Below, piece by piece: positions 1-10,682 of a stretch of 64,000 bases of DNA. Source of the stretch: Musa acuminata AAA Group (lineage: Eukaryota > Streptophyta > Magnoliopsida > Zingiberales > Musaceae); NCBI RefSeq assembly GCF_036884655.1, contig NC_088342.1, positions 13,020,001-13,084,000 of the forward strand, in the 5' to 3' direction. The translations under genes were made by a program, and so were the position numbers. The notes below the pieces were generated by a model. The model had not been told where the DNA came from. It made no database searches and worked only from the letters and a program-made list of their open reading frames with translations. The first letter of the stretch is position 1. Each line of letters begins with the position of its first letter.

Positions 1-359
1 ATCACTTCGGAGTTCGGACCAAGCCGCCTCTAGGCGCCGTGCGAAAGACGGAATCCAGTAAGGAAAGCATCCACGACGGTGCAAGCATACGCACAAAAAG
101 AAGTAGTTACACGTGTTGCGCGGCCCAAAGGCCAGATTTTGTTCCCGTCACCGTGCACCACATCCCTTTCACCTATTCGGATCCGGATCCCGTCCACGCC
201 TTGAAAGCACACGACTCTTGATCCGTGATCCCCGCCGCCCATCTGACATACTGCATCCTTACAAGCCGGTTGGAGCGGATCTCGTTCCCCGACATGCCTC
301 CGATCCCCTCACGGGCGCACTCGCCACGATCTCGATTTCTTGATCCATCCCTAAACCTA
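1..359 (+). promoter_or_regulatory. Putative promoter region of SNF2-RING gene copy 1
   Basis: This GC-richer stretch lies upstream of the inferred first exon. It contains a palindromic G-box core (ACACGTGT, about 109..116), a common bZIP/bHLH binding site in plant promoters, and a telo-box-like CCCTAAACCTA near 349..359. I see no convincing TATA box, which would fit a TATA-less housekeeping-type promoter. Short open frames here overlap on both strands and have no coding features. The promoter role is inferred only from its position before the 5'UTR exon. It is not included in the 27-kb duplication. Confidence 0.4.
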
Positions 360-657
360 CACGACCCGCTTACTCTTCACACCTAATCTCTCGCGTCGCC
401 CGTTCGTTCTTGTCTGGATCCTTTTTCTTGTTCGTGGTCTCTTGCTTCCTCTCCCATTCCTTCGAGGTTTTAGGGTTTGGGGGGCGGGCGAATCGGGGTC
501 GCAGGTTGCGACTTCGAGTTCGATCCTAAGGGTTTTTAATCTGGCTGCGGCCGCGTGATTTTACTGGATCCGTGGGCTACGATTCTTACGTCGCTTGTTG
601 CAGCAGGAGGGCTGTTTCTCCGCCCACGAACCACTGATGGTCCCCAGCTTATGGAAG
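360..657 (+). other. Probable non-coding 5'UTR exon (exon 0) of SNF2-RING gene copy 1
   Basis: A CT- and G-rich leader-like stretch ends in a plausible splice donor (GGAAG|GTTAGC, cut after 657). The first acceptor before the coding exon is TTTGCAG|TCTTTC (exon from 10598), which would give intron 1 a length of 9.9 kb. Splicing 657 to 10598 places no competing long frame ahead of the start codon at 10683. It does create an 11-codon upstream ORF (ATG at 637, stop just after the junction). The 5' end is approximate, because no transcription start can be read from sequence. The pairing of this exon with the gene is inferred and needs transcript evidence. Confidence 0.45.
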
Positions 658-1975
658 GTTAGCCCTAATCTTGGTTTCATTCCTCTTTTGCGTTTGTAAT
701 TGAAATCGTGCTCGTTGAATGGGATATAATTTCTTCTTTCCTATGAATTTGATCTAAAAAGTGTTTTTCTAGTGCTGTAATTGATTTAATAATCTACTAA
801 TTGGTTTATGAAAATGGTACGCGGTGATAATATGTTAGTTGTAGCTATATTCTTCACTAGTCTTTTTCTGGTAATTGACGGTTTCTTGCAGTTTACGAGA
901 ATTTATTTTTTTGCGACTAATATTTTCGTGATGTAATGTGAAGTGCTTGAGACATGCATGCTAAATTTGGGATGTTATGCATTCTTGTGACCTTGTGTTG
1001 CATTAAACTCTTAACGTATTGGATTATATTTACTTGTTAGTTCACAATTTCCGCATACATCACATAAATTACATTTCAAAACAATTTTGTTAAATCTACA
1101 GTCTGACCAATTAAAACCCATTCGTCGTACCAGCGACTTTATAATGCGTGGCCAACTCGATCACTGGTTCAGTTTCACTTTCCAATAATGATCTTCAACT
1201 CCATTTCCTAATAGGAACCCGAATTAAAGTTGAATCTGTAACTCTTGTGCTGTCTTTTGCTGTTCTTCTCCTCTTTATTATATGTACTTCCATTGTAACA
1301 GTGGTATTTGGATTTGGAGTCTCATAGAAATCAGTTGCGAACAAAAGTTGACTTTTTTGCTTTGAAATGGTGGACTCCGGCAGTTGCTGATATCTGGCCT
1401 TCTCATTTATTCTCAAGTACTGGATCATTATTCTTTTTGCATGCTAGCATGATCCCCTTTCTCTCTGTCTGAAAAGATTGACTTTATTAATTCATACCAT
1501 ACTTAGTTGTAATTAATTGCTTCTGTGCAGGCATAGTTCTTTTAGCTTAATCCTGACAAGAAATAGTTTTTGTTTATTTTATTTCATTTGGTTATATAAT
1601 TGGTGATTCAACTTTTTAAGCTTTTGGTAACTGTGAGGAGTTTGCTAATAAGTTATAGTTCTATGAGCCTGCTAGGGTATTAGCAACAAGTAGGTTTTTT
1701 GGAGTTCAATCACTAGTTAGCTACATCATTGTACTTTTTTAGATGGTGCACAAATTTCAAAGGTCATTAGTGGGTCTAGTGATTCATTCAACAAAAGGCA
1801 TGTATGGTATATGAAAATTGAAAAATTGTACCTTGGACAAGGGATGTCATTTCATTGCTATTTTAGAATTAAATTGGTCACCAAAGGAACAACGATTTGT
1901 TACTTTAAATTTTGAACTAAAATTTGAAATAATCATTTGACTATTGTATATGAATTAGAACTTTGAATATTCTCG
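658..1975 (+). other. Intron 1, first part: no gene seen
   Basis: AT-rich intronic DNA. A 77-codon minus-strand frame at 1195..1428 has no recognisable domain and no splice context, so I treat it as chance. No repeat structure was noticed. Confidence 0.5.
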
Positions 1976-2692
1976 TGTTTTTAATAGGCATTTGAGTGCT
2001 CGGGTGAGGCGAGGCTCGAGTGCCTCGCACAATGTTCGGGCGACGCGCTTCACTGAAGCGTTGTCTGGGTGCTCACTTGAGCCCAGGTGTCTAGCGCCTC
2101 GGGCAAGCGCTCGATTCAATGCCATCGAATTGAACCAAAGAATTAAACCCTAGTGAAAGTGGAACTTGACCTCGAACCTGACATAGTGAATGTGAAACCC
2201 TAGACTCTGTCGCTCAACCCACCTTCTTCTGTTGCCTTCATGTACAGCTCCCTCCACCACTGACGGACAGGTCTGAAGCTTCCTCCACCGTTGTTGCTTT
2301 TGGGCGCAGCTCCCTTTCCTATCGAGGGATAGGTCTGAAGCTTTCTTTGTTGTTGATGGACACATTTGAACCTTTCTCCGCCCCGATGCTACCATCCGTA
2401 GGAAGCTGCAAACTTGCCATTGATGGGCATGTTGATTTTATCTTATATTATGATTCTATTTTTATAATTAGTTGACCTTGCACCAATAGGTCCCTCTAAT
2501 ATATGATAGAATTTAAATTAGCTTTCATAAGAAGTATTGGATGAGATTTTATTTTATAATCATATATATCAATCGTAATATATATTTTTTATATTTTAAT
2601 ATTTTAGTGTGCCTCACTTCGCTCATGCGGGTTCCTAGGTGAGCGCCTAGCACCTCGGGTATTTTGGGATCTTGGTGCCTTTTGAGATACAA
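1976..2692 (+). mobile_element. Degenerate non-autonomous hAT-family relict (same family as 22605..23844)
   Basis: The left end carries the family's GAGTGCTCGGG..GAGGCGAGGC..GCCCAGGTG..GCGCCTCGGGCAAGCGC pattern at about 1990..2110, matching the left end of the well-preserved element in intron 5. The right end (about 2605..2690, GCCTCACTTCGCTC..GAGCGCCTAG..TTGGTGCCTTTTGAG) matches that element's right end. The terminal CAGTG motifs and target duplication are no longer clear, so the boundaries are approximate. I see no coding remnant. Confidence 0.6.
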
Positions 2693-2743
2693 CAGAATAA
2701 AGGAAGAGAATTGAGAAGCAACTAGCTAATAGTATGTAGCTTT

Positions 2744-2896
2744 GTTGATTCAATCGAACCAACTAGTTACTGTTCAATCGAGCTAAACTTAATAGTCTGG
2801 TTTGATTGCTTTGTTTGTACCGGGTGTTCGCCCGAGGCGCCTAGTGCCTGGGTTCAGACGAGTGCCCAGGCGACGCTTTATTGAAGCACACCACCT
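2744..2896 (-). mobile_element. hAT-family left-end relict, reverse orientation, interrupted by an LTR element (part 1)
   Basis: Read on the minus strand and joined to 7487..7552, this is a left end of the same hAT family: CGAACCAACTAG, CCTAGTGCCTGGG, GCCCAGGCGACGC, then across the insertion CCTCGCCTCGCCTC, GAGCGCCTAGGCGAGCGC and TTTAAA. The LTR retrotransposon at 2897..7486 sits inside it, leaving a shared ACCT on both sides. It is thus an older insertion that was later hit by the retrotransposon. Confidence 0.6.
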
Positions 2897-3342
2897 TGTC
2901 ACGGACTTAGCTGGTTTTGCCTAAGTCGTGCGGCACCCTTGCGTGTCCGTCCGCAAAGGTCAGCCTCCCCGAAGCCTCCCATTGTCCCTTAGGACCACCA
3001 AAAGAGAGAACGGGTTAGAGAGAACGTCTCAATCGGGATCCACAAGCAAACATCTCCGAAAAACACTTCATAGACAATGCAAATTACAAACAGACTTTAC
3101 AAGCTCTGAACAGTGGCACAACAAAGGGTAAAATGGTCCATTACAGACCGAAAATCTCTCGTACGTGTCAACATGACATAACCTTTATTTACAAGCCTAA
3201 AGAGGCCACCAACCCAACTAAAATGAGACTATTAAGCCTTCGGCCGCCCCTTTACATGCTGTACAAGGCATGAACATGCCAAAAGACACGGACATACATA
3301 AGCATTACATCAAACACCTTGTTTAGAAGTTTGTCCGTGACA
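2897..3342 (-). repeat. 3' LTR of the LARD-like element (left on the + strand)
   Basis: 446-bp copy of the LTR. It has one copy of the ATGCCAAAAGACACGGAC unit, where the other LTR has two. It is absent from the second duplicate, which starts inside the element. Confidence 0.85.
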
Positions 3343-6300
3343 TTCTCCCCCACTTATTCCTTCGACGTCCTCGTTGAAGCCTTTGTCGACACTGCAACTC
3401 CTCGCCTTTGCTAAGTCTTCAATCCTCTACTCCAGCTACAATGCGCCTCTTGGCTCCTTGCTGCTCTCCGCTGCTGTTTTTGAGTTGTCGAACCTTTTGA
3501 TCCGCCATGCTGCTTCAACTCACCAATGACTCTGACTCTGGTGTGTGGTTGGCTGAGTTGTGTTGATCCTTGTTGATTCCTGCGGATCCCCCAAATGAAG
3601 GAAAAGACCATCCTTACTGCGCCAGTCTCTCAAATTCCTCATGCTGCTTGAACTGGGTGGATGCTTGTTGGAGCTTTAACGAGTTTCATTTCACAAACTT
3701 CTGAAGTTTTGGGTCCTTCCTCCACAAACTTTGCTCATTGACTCTTCCTTCACTTAGTTGTCACATCCAAGTAGGTTCGCATCACTTCCGCTTTCGATTG
3801 GCATTTCGTTGGGAAATGAAGCGGACAATCTACTCTCAGTAGCACTGATCATCGTTGGTGAGTATTTGACAACTATTGTCTTCCATTATCTTCGAAGGGT
3901 CTTTGAACATATGCAGAGCTCCTCTGCTGGATAGTTAAGAGAATTGGGGTACTCGGTTTCACCCATTCTCTTAAGAGTTGAGAAGACAAAGGTTACTTGA
4001 CTTCGCCCGCCTCCTTGAGGTTGTACTTCATGCATCGAGCTGGTTACTGGCCTTCGCCTGCTCTTTGCTCACACTTCTGAAGTACATGAAGTGTTTGCAC
4101 TCCTTGCTTTGAGTTAGCTACTGTGATTCACCTTCTCAATGCCATTGAACTTCTGGAATGCAGGAAGTTTTCACCCCAACTTGGAGTAGTTCTCTCATAG
4201 GTTTGGTCGCCTCTGGGATTGTACCGTCTTCTCCATCAACCCTGCCGCCTACTCCACTGAGTAGCAAAGGTACAACACCGCGTACTGCCTGCTTCGTTCC
4301 TTGGTTATGCACTCTTGCATGACCCGAAGTCCTTCACTTTCGGCTATCTTGATGAGAAGCACATTGACACCGGTCTTACGAAGTTCTTCGGCCTCTGCCC
4401 TTCAGCCTTGTCTCGGTACTTGGAGATTGCCTCTGCATTCTCCACCTCCTCGGCCCCTTTCACGACCAAGCACTCTCCCTCCATGAGAGCAAGGGATCAA
4501 TGACTTTCACGGAAGTCCCGCCTCTGCGGTACCATGGCGCTGCCATGCCCATGGCCCTACTATCCGTCACCTCGCATCTGCATCCCTTTTCTTCACGATC
4601 AGTAGATATGTCTCCGTGGCACTCCTCTGAGTCCACCTCCATTCTAACTGATCCTTGATTTTGGGTAGCTAAGTCCCTTTGGACTCGTCGTCGCTTCCTC
4701 GCCCCTTTCGACCCCCTGCTTCAACACCTCTGTGTTCTCCAAGCAGTCCGTTTGGTCGGTGGAAAGACAGACTGCAACTCTCATGCATGGCCTCTGCCAT
4801 CGCGTTGTAGGGTTTGTACCGATTCTGTTCTCCTTAGCTTCCTTGGTAGCAACGTTCGCTTACTCGGCCTTGTCCTCTGACTTGCCGGGCTCCCTTAAGC
4901 GAATATGAGCTCTGGAGCAGTCCAACTCTCCAGCTGCTTCGATCATACCTCTGCATGATCAAGTTCCTCCCATGGAACTCACTGGTACTTGCATTCGAGC
5001 TTTTTCCCTTAGTGGAACACAGTCCCCATATGCTGATGACCAAGGTTTTCATCCGATGCAAAATTCGATGCACGCCCGGAAGACCCGCCTCTGCGGTACC
5101 ATGGCCTTCACTCCTTGAATCCATAGCCCTTCTTGCCGTCGTGTTGTTCACCGAAGTGGAGCTTCCAGTAGCTTCCGATCATACCTCCATATGATCTAGT
5201 CCCTCCCGGGACTAAGTCGTGTGTATCGCATTGCCACGAACTGTTCCACCACGATCCGCTGCACCATGTCGCCTCCTGATGACATCTCCATTGCATTCTG
5301 ATCCTTGTGGAATAAACTCGAATTGTGAACCCTCCATGTGTGGCCTCTGCCAATACATCGCAGGGTCTCCTCCACCTTCGATTTTGTTCGCTCCTTTGGC
5401 AATCGACCTTCATCCACCCACTCTTGGCAAAGGTTACACCTAGATGAAGCACCGCTCTAGGACAGTCCGTCGCCTAGTAGCTCCCGAAGTCCACCGACTT
5501 CACTGTAATTTGTGCACCATTGTCTGGATCCTGGACCTCTGCCCCTACCAGCACAATCTTTGCTGCGCACCGCTTCCTTCATGGCAACTTGAATGACAAC
5601 ACTGTGGCATATTCTTCAAGAGTACCCGCCTCTACGTCCTCTTGCCCCGTGCTAAGGCCTTCTGTACCCAACTTCGCCTCCGCAAATTGAGTCGCCTTAG
5701 TTCCTCCATCAAATGCTTCTCCGAGATAAGGTGCATGTGCCCCGAAGCTCCCTTCGTCTTTGGCACCATGCAAGATGAGTCCGCTCCGTCAGAATGAAGG
5801 ACCCATGGAACAACATGATCCTACTCTTACCTCTGCAAGAGTTCATGTCCTTGACCTCTGTCTAAGGAAAGCACTGTGCCTCTGCTCCACGTTCCAACTT
5901 CTATGCTGGCTCCCTTCATGCGGCTTGAGTACTTCGCCAAGTTACACCCAAGTTGTTCCGCTCCTCGTTCTCACATTGAGTTGATGATGGCCCTCGCGCC
6001 CACCATTCCACGGGTCAGCCCTCCCTTGAGTTCGATCTCCACATCGACTCCAAGTGTGCCTTCATTTAAGTTGCTTTGGGTCGCTCCCCCACTTGATCTC
6101 GCAATGCATCCACCAATGCATTCTCTCAAGCGAGATAATGCGACGACTCCTCGCCGCTTGCTCAGTCCATCGAGCTTCGTCGAGTTGTTGTTTGTTGAGG
6201 TACTCCTCCTCAACATGTGAGGTCCATCTCATATGATTCTCCCTCTGGAGAGCCGAGACTTATCCCTCCTGGATAACTGTCCCATTGGAGCAACATCTCT

Positions 6301-7008
6301 CTTCGTTTCGGAGACCACCATCCCCTTGGACTACTCCGATCTGCTGAACAAACTGTGCATTGTTCTGCCTCCTGCAAACGCACTTGCTAGATTGCGACTC
6401 CCCGTCAATACAGTCCCCACTGCACCCCTCAAGGCCTAGCAACATGCTGAACTCGTTGCACACTTCAGCCTCCTACGGACGTATCCTTCACATGCCGAAG
6501 AGAAAGTTTCAATGCTCCATGGCACCGAGTTTCGGTCGCCTTGGGATGGCCACGAACATTCCATCGTCCGCATACAAGCCCATGCATGAGTATCGAATTC
6601 TTTGAGTTAGCAATTCCCCTCACCTCTGTGAGCTTTGCACAACTCTTTCGATCGCTGAACAACTCATTCCACCTTGCATGGTCTCATCCTTTACCAAGCG
6701 CCTCGCTTGCCTTGAGCACCATCAAGTATAGTTGTCAACGTTGAGCCGCAGCTCAAACTCAGCCATCCCAACCTTTGTGCGCTCCAAATTCTTCCAAGCT
6801 TGTCTGTTCTCGTGGTGCCTCTTGCGTGAAGGGTTGGCCATTCCTCTGAATGCCAATGTCAGATGCCCGCTCCTCCGAGCGACTCCTTTTCCCTACATCT
6901 CCATGCCCGTTTTCCCTCAAACGGTCGCGCGTGTGCTGACTGCCCTCAACGCAGCCCCGCTAGGTCCCCCACGTTTGTATGCTAAGTGTTTCTATGAGTA
7001 CTTGTCCC

Positions 7009-7020
7009 GCTCTGATACCA
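7009..7020 (-). other. Primer-binding site of the LARD-like element
   Basis: The minus strand reads TGGTATCAGAGC, the usual plant site complementary to initiator tRNA-Met, two bases from the LTR edge. The same site in the second duplicate is at 34380..34391. Confidence 0.8.
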
Positions 7021-7022
7021 TC

Positions 7023-7486
7023 TGTCACGGACTTAGCTGGTTTTGCCTAAGTCGTGCGGCACCCTTGCGTGTCCGTCCGCAAAGGTCAGCCTCCCCGAAG
7101 CCTCCCATTGTCCCTTAGGACCACCAAAAGAGAGAACGGGTTAGAGAGAACGTCTCAATCGGGATCCACAAGCAAACATCTCCGAAAAACACTTCATAGA
7201 CAATGCAAATTACAAACAAACTTTACAAGCTCTGAACAGTGGCACAACAAAGGGTAAAATGGTCCATTACAGATCGAAAATCTCTCGTACGTGTCAACAT
7301 GACACAACCTTTATTTACAAGCCTAAAGAGGCCACCAACCCAACTAAAATGGGACTATTAAGCCTTCGGCCGCCCCTTTACATGTTGTACAAGGCATGAA
7401 CATGCCAAAAGACACGGACATGCCAAAAGACACGGACATACATAAGCATTACATCAAACACCTTGTTTAGAAGTTTGTCCGTGACA
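7023..7486 (-). repeat. 5' LTR of the LARD-like element (right on the + strand)
   Basis: 464-bp LTR with the 18-bp ATGCCAAAAGACACGGAC unit present twice. It is followed by ACCT, matching the bases before the left LTR. Confidence 0.85.
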
Positions 7487-7552
7487 ACCTGGTGCCTCGC
7501 CTCGCCTCACTCGAGCGCCTAGGCGAGCGCTCAAGCACCTATTTAAACCCTT
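7487..7552 (-). mobile_element. hAT-family left-end relict (part 2, outer end)
   Basis: Continuation of the relict at 2744..2896 beyond the nested LTR element. GGTGCCTCGCCTCGCCTC, GAGCGCCTAGGCGAGCGC and ATTTAAA are the reverse complement of the outer left end of the element at 22605. The copy in the second duplicate is at 34858..34923. Confidence 0.55.
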
Positions 7553-7696
7553 GCTGTAGAACCAAGATGGTGTTGTCTTTATGACATCTTTGCAACTTAC
7601 ATGATCCCTTATATCTCCATACTAGCATATTAATGCTAGAATCCCAAAAAATGGTGCATGTTAGTCTTCTGGCTATTTAGCCATGCATGGGATAGG

Positions 7697-7724
7697 CATC
7701 ATTTACTTTTCATCATTTACTTTT
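7697..7724 (+). repeat. 14-bp direct repeat, two units here and one in the second duplicate
   Basis: CATCATTTACTTTT occurs twice in tandem here. The equivalent place in the second duplicate (about 35068) has one unit. It is one of the few differences between the 27-kb blocks. Confidence 0.8.
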
Positions 7725-7833
7725 CTTGATTTGTTCATTCTTTTAGATTTATAGTTTTCTTGTCATCATTTACTTTTCTTGATTTGTTCTTATGTCCACC
7801 ATTCATCTTCTACAACTATTAAGGTCTTCCAAC

Positions 7834-8265
7834 CAGGGTTTTTAATTTTGATTGATACCGCCCATACCGGTCCGCCAGCAGATCGGTACGCGGACCGCCC
7901 GCTACCGGGTGGTATCGTCGATTGGGGCTGTTTCCGCCCCGTTACCACCAGAAATCGGTCGGTGACAGTCGATTTCGACCGTCGTTGCCCGTTACCGGGC
8001 GGTATTAGCCGAGGGAGAAGAAAGAAGAGGGAGAAGAAAAGGGGGAACCTGGAGATCTGGCACCGCTTTCCCTCGATGATCCCAATCCGTTGCTGCTAGA
8101 AGCCTCGGCGTAGGGAGAAGAAACCTCGGCAACGTCGTCGAGGCTTCGCGGGGAGAAGAAACTTCTCGCGAAGAAACCTCGGTGACGTCGTGGAGGCTTC
8201 GAGGTTTTCTTCTCCCCACGTCAGGAGAAGAAACGACGCGACGTCGCACCCTTTTTTATTTTTTT

Positions 8266-8328
<63 letters not shown>

Positions 8329-8443
8329 GTGTGTGTGTGTGCGGAGCGGTACGTTAGAGTGTACCGCTCGGTATACTCGTACCATACCGTATCATACCGA
8401 ATTGAACTCGATACTCTGGTACGGCACGAAATTATGAACCTTG
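7834..8443 (+). mobile_element. hAT-type MITE (610 bp) carrying an AT/GT microsatellite
   Basis: The ends form imperfect terminal inverted repeats: CAGGGTTTTTAATTTTG on the left and, reverse-complemented, CAAGGTTCATAATTTCG on the right. They are followed inward by GGTATNGTACGG-like sequence. The flanking 8-mers CTTCCAAC (7826..7833) and CTTCTAAC (8444..8451) differ by one base and have the 8-bp target-duplication length typical of hAT elements. The interior is a GC-rich non-coding body with GAGAAGAAAC repeats, then (AT)n at 8269..8326 and (TG)n at about 8328..8342. There is no transposase. The second copy is 596 bp at 35191..35786. Confidence 0.75.
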
Positions 8444-8656
8444 CTTCTAACCATGAAAGTATGCCCCTTTGTGTGCTCTTAAAATCATTTCACTAAAACC
8501 TTATTTTGGCTAAAATGACAAAGAAATGGAGATAGATTAAAACCTTGTTAATTCTGCTATATACAAAGCCTCACTGAAGGTGAATAGATGACTTTGGGAT
8601 CAGAATTGAAATAGGAACTCTGAAAGGTAAAGGAGGATTAAATTGATAAGGGTTCT

Positions 8657-9016
8657 TTTGAACCTTTAGGAAAAGTGGTTCCATGGATGGGAGGGAAAAT
8701 TGCCAAAAGATTTAGACCATTAAATATTTAACAATGTAAAAGGAATGATCAAATGATCCATATTGTTATAGTTGACGTAAACGATTTTATGCACTATATT
8801 TTTGGGGTTTGGTGATTAGTATACAAATACAAACTGTTTGAACCTTTAGGAAAAGTGGTTCCATGGATGGGAGGGAAAATTGCCAAAAGATTTAGACCAT
8901 TAAATATTTAACAATGTAAAAGGAATGATCAAATGATCCATATTGTTATAGTTGACGTAAACGATTTTATGCACTATATTTTTGGGGTTTGGTGATTAGT
9001 ATACAAATACAAACTG
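8657..9016 (+). repeat. Exact tandem duplication of a 180-bp unit in intron 1
   Basis: The sequence from TTTGAACCTTTAGGAAAAG to CAAATACAAACTG occurs twice in direct succession with a 180-bp period (8657..8836 and 8837..9016), with no difference seen. A few bases of TTTGA mark the third boundary. It contains no ORF or motif I recognise. The same pair exists in the second 27-kb block (36000..36359), so it is older than the large duplication. Confidence 0.9.
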
Positions 9017-9746
9017 TTTGAGGGTCTAGTATGCAAATTTGTAAGGTTTTAGGACTAATGTACAGAGGTCCCAAGCACAGTAAGCCGGAACTCAAGTTAG
9101 ATATTTAGGCTGGTCCATATTTTGTGTCTAAATTGGGCTCTTGGTTACAGCCAAATAAACTTATGAAACTTGAGGGGGTGTAACTCTTATTCCTGTTGGG
9201 AACCCAAAAAAATCTGCAATTATACATTAACTAAATTACTCTATGATCACCTCCCGGTAATGAATTCTGAAACATAAATGCTAAAATATGTTAAACCAGA
9301 AGCTGCATGTTATTTGTTTTTAGTTTTTTATGGGCTTTAAACACTAAACTGTTTGATCATGGTACTCACTATTGAGCATCAACAATTCTGCTACTGTATT
9401 ATCTTATTTTATATTCTTCACAACGAGAGTTTTGGTATAAAAATAGAGACCCTTGTGCATGCTCTATTGAGCCTTTGACCTTTTTGTTTAAGGCTTGGTA
9501 ATAGGAGAATTATGGAACTTGACGGGTGTGTGGAACAGAATGTGATAGCAATGATTGTTGTAACATCCAAAACAGCACGAAATGGATGCTACACATTGGT
9601 TTGGGAGTGGGACCTCACCCATTTTGGACAGTCTGATCCAATTCAATATAAAAAAAAGACAGCATGAGCCCTCTTGTTGCGATGCTGTTGCCACCGCTAC
9701 CGTTTGATGTCACCGGCATCAGAGAACAGTTTGCCATGTATCTCCC
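9017..9746 (+). other. Intron 1 filler: no gene seen
   Basis: AT-rich intronic DNA with short random frames only. The equivalent in copy 2 is 36360..37089. Confidence 0.5.
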
Positions 9747-10058
9747 CAGTACACTCCCTCCTCTTCTCTTCCTCTTCTTCCTCCACCTTCATCGCTTCCT
9801 CTTCTTCCTCCTCCATCGCTTCCTCTTCTTCCACCTACTCCATTGCTTCCTCTTCTTCTTCCTCCTCCTCGTCCACACTTCTTCTTCTTCATCCTCCATC
9901 GTTTCCTCTTCTTTCTCCTCCTCCATCGCTTTCTCTTCTTCCTATTCCTCTACCTCTTCATCCTCTTTCTCTTTTTCTTCATATTCCTTTTTCTTCCTCT
10001 CCCATCCTCTTCCTCCACTGTGCCTTCCTCTTCTTCTTCTTCTTCTTCTTCTTCGACT
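9747..10058 (+). repeat. Pyrimidine-rich low-complexity tract (TTC/TCC)n
   Basis: About 310 bases almost entirely of C and T on the + strand, mostly CTTCTT, TCCTCC and TTCCTC units. All three frames stay open through it, giving artificial Ser-, Phe- and Leu-rich translations that I do not accept as protein. Such mirror-like polypyrimidine tracts can form triplex DNA. It lies in intron 1, about 0.6 kb before the start codon. The copy in the second block is at 37090..37401. Confidence 0.85.
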
Positions 10059-10597
10059 TTGGTACACGGGTATATACTGGTGTTATGTATCGGTCCTACC
10101 AGATCACTGAATAGTGTTTGATACCCAAAATGGCAGTCTAAATGTGATAGGCCTATGTTGGCATCTTTGTAGCTTTTAACTTGATTGGTGAAGGATCATA
10201 AACTGAATCCCACTTGGTTGGATACTGTTACTTTGTATATTTCAAGATTATCCTTCATATTTTTTAGTTGGTTGTTTTTTTTGTGATTTTTTCATATCCC
10301 TCCAAATTGGAGGAAAAAATAATTCTGTTGTTGATATATATTTGTTTGTCTGGAAAGCTAATCCTGTTAAGTCTTGTGATCACTGTAGATGCCCGATCAT
10401 GTTTATACTTCAACTTAGAGTTTTCTATCTATCTGTAGTAGATGCAGCACTGTGAACAAATGGATCTGTAGGGTAATATCAATTCTACTTCAATACCCAT
10501 GAGTAAGTCCAAGGTGCTTCATTTTCCTTTTAACTTGCCATAATGCTGTGAAATGTCGCATGTAGGACTGATGGTAATATTTCTATTTTCTTTGCAG
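10059..10597 (+). other. End of intron 1: no gene seen
   Basis: Intronic sequence ending in a T-rich stretch and the acceptor TTTGCAG at 10591..10597. The copy-2 equivalent is 37402..37940. Confidence 0.5.
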
Positions 10598-10682
10598 TCT
10601 TTCACAAGTTAGAGGATCAGGTAGCCTGTCTTCTTCAAGTTTTGTTGCAGAAGTGACTGCAAATCACACACTTTCTTAGTCT

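Larger units (their letters stand above)
2897..7486 (-). mobile_element. LARD-like non-autonomous LTR retrotransposon (complete, minus strand)
   Basis: Two near-identical direct repeats flank the element: 2897..3342 (446 bp) and 7023..7486 (464 bp). Both start TGTCACGGAC and end GTCCGTGACA, a 10-bp terminal inverted repeat with TG..CA ends. Orientation comes from the priming sites. A tRNA-Met-type primer-binding site TGGTATCAGAGC lies on the minus strand at 7009..7020, two bases inside the right LTR. A polypurine tract AGTGGGGGAGAA lies on the minus strand at 3343..3354, against the left LTR. The flanking ACCT (2893..2896 and 7487..7490) is the likely 4-bp target duplication. The 3.7-kb interior has no gag or pol motif that I can recognise, only short stop-broken frames, so it must have moved using proteins from another element. 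The LTRs differ by about five substitutions plus one 18-bp repeat unit, which suggests a fairly young insertion. Confidence 0.85.

Noticed and set aside
3411..7118. Many frames of 60 to 130 codons on both strands inside the LARD-like element
   Set aside because: They overlap each other in all frames, show no gag, protease, integrase or reverse transcriptase motifs, and have no shared start context.
9664..10121. Three overlapping frames of 92 to 148 codons rich in Ser, Phe and Leu
   Set aside because: They are the three readings of a polypyrimidine tract inside intron 1. A low-complexity tract without stops is not evidence of coding.
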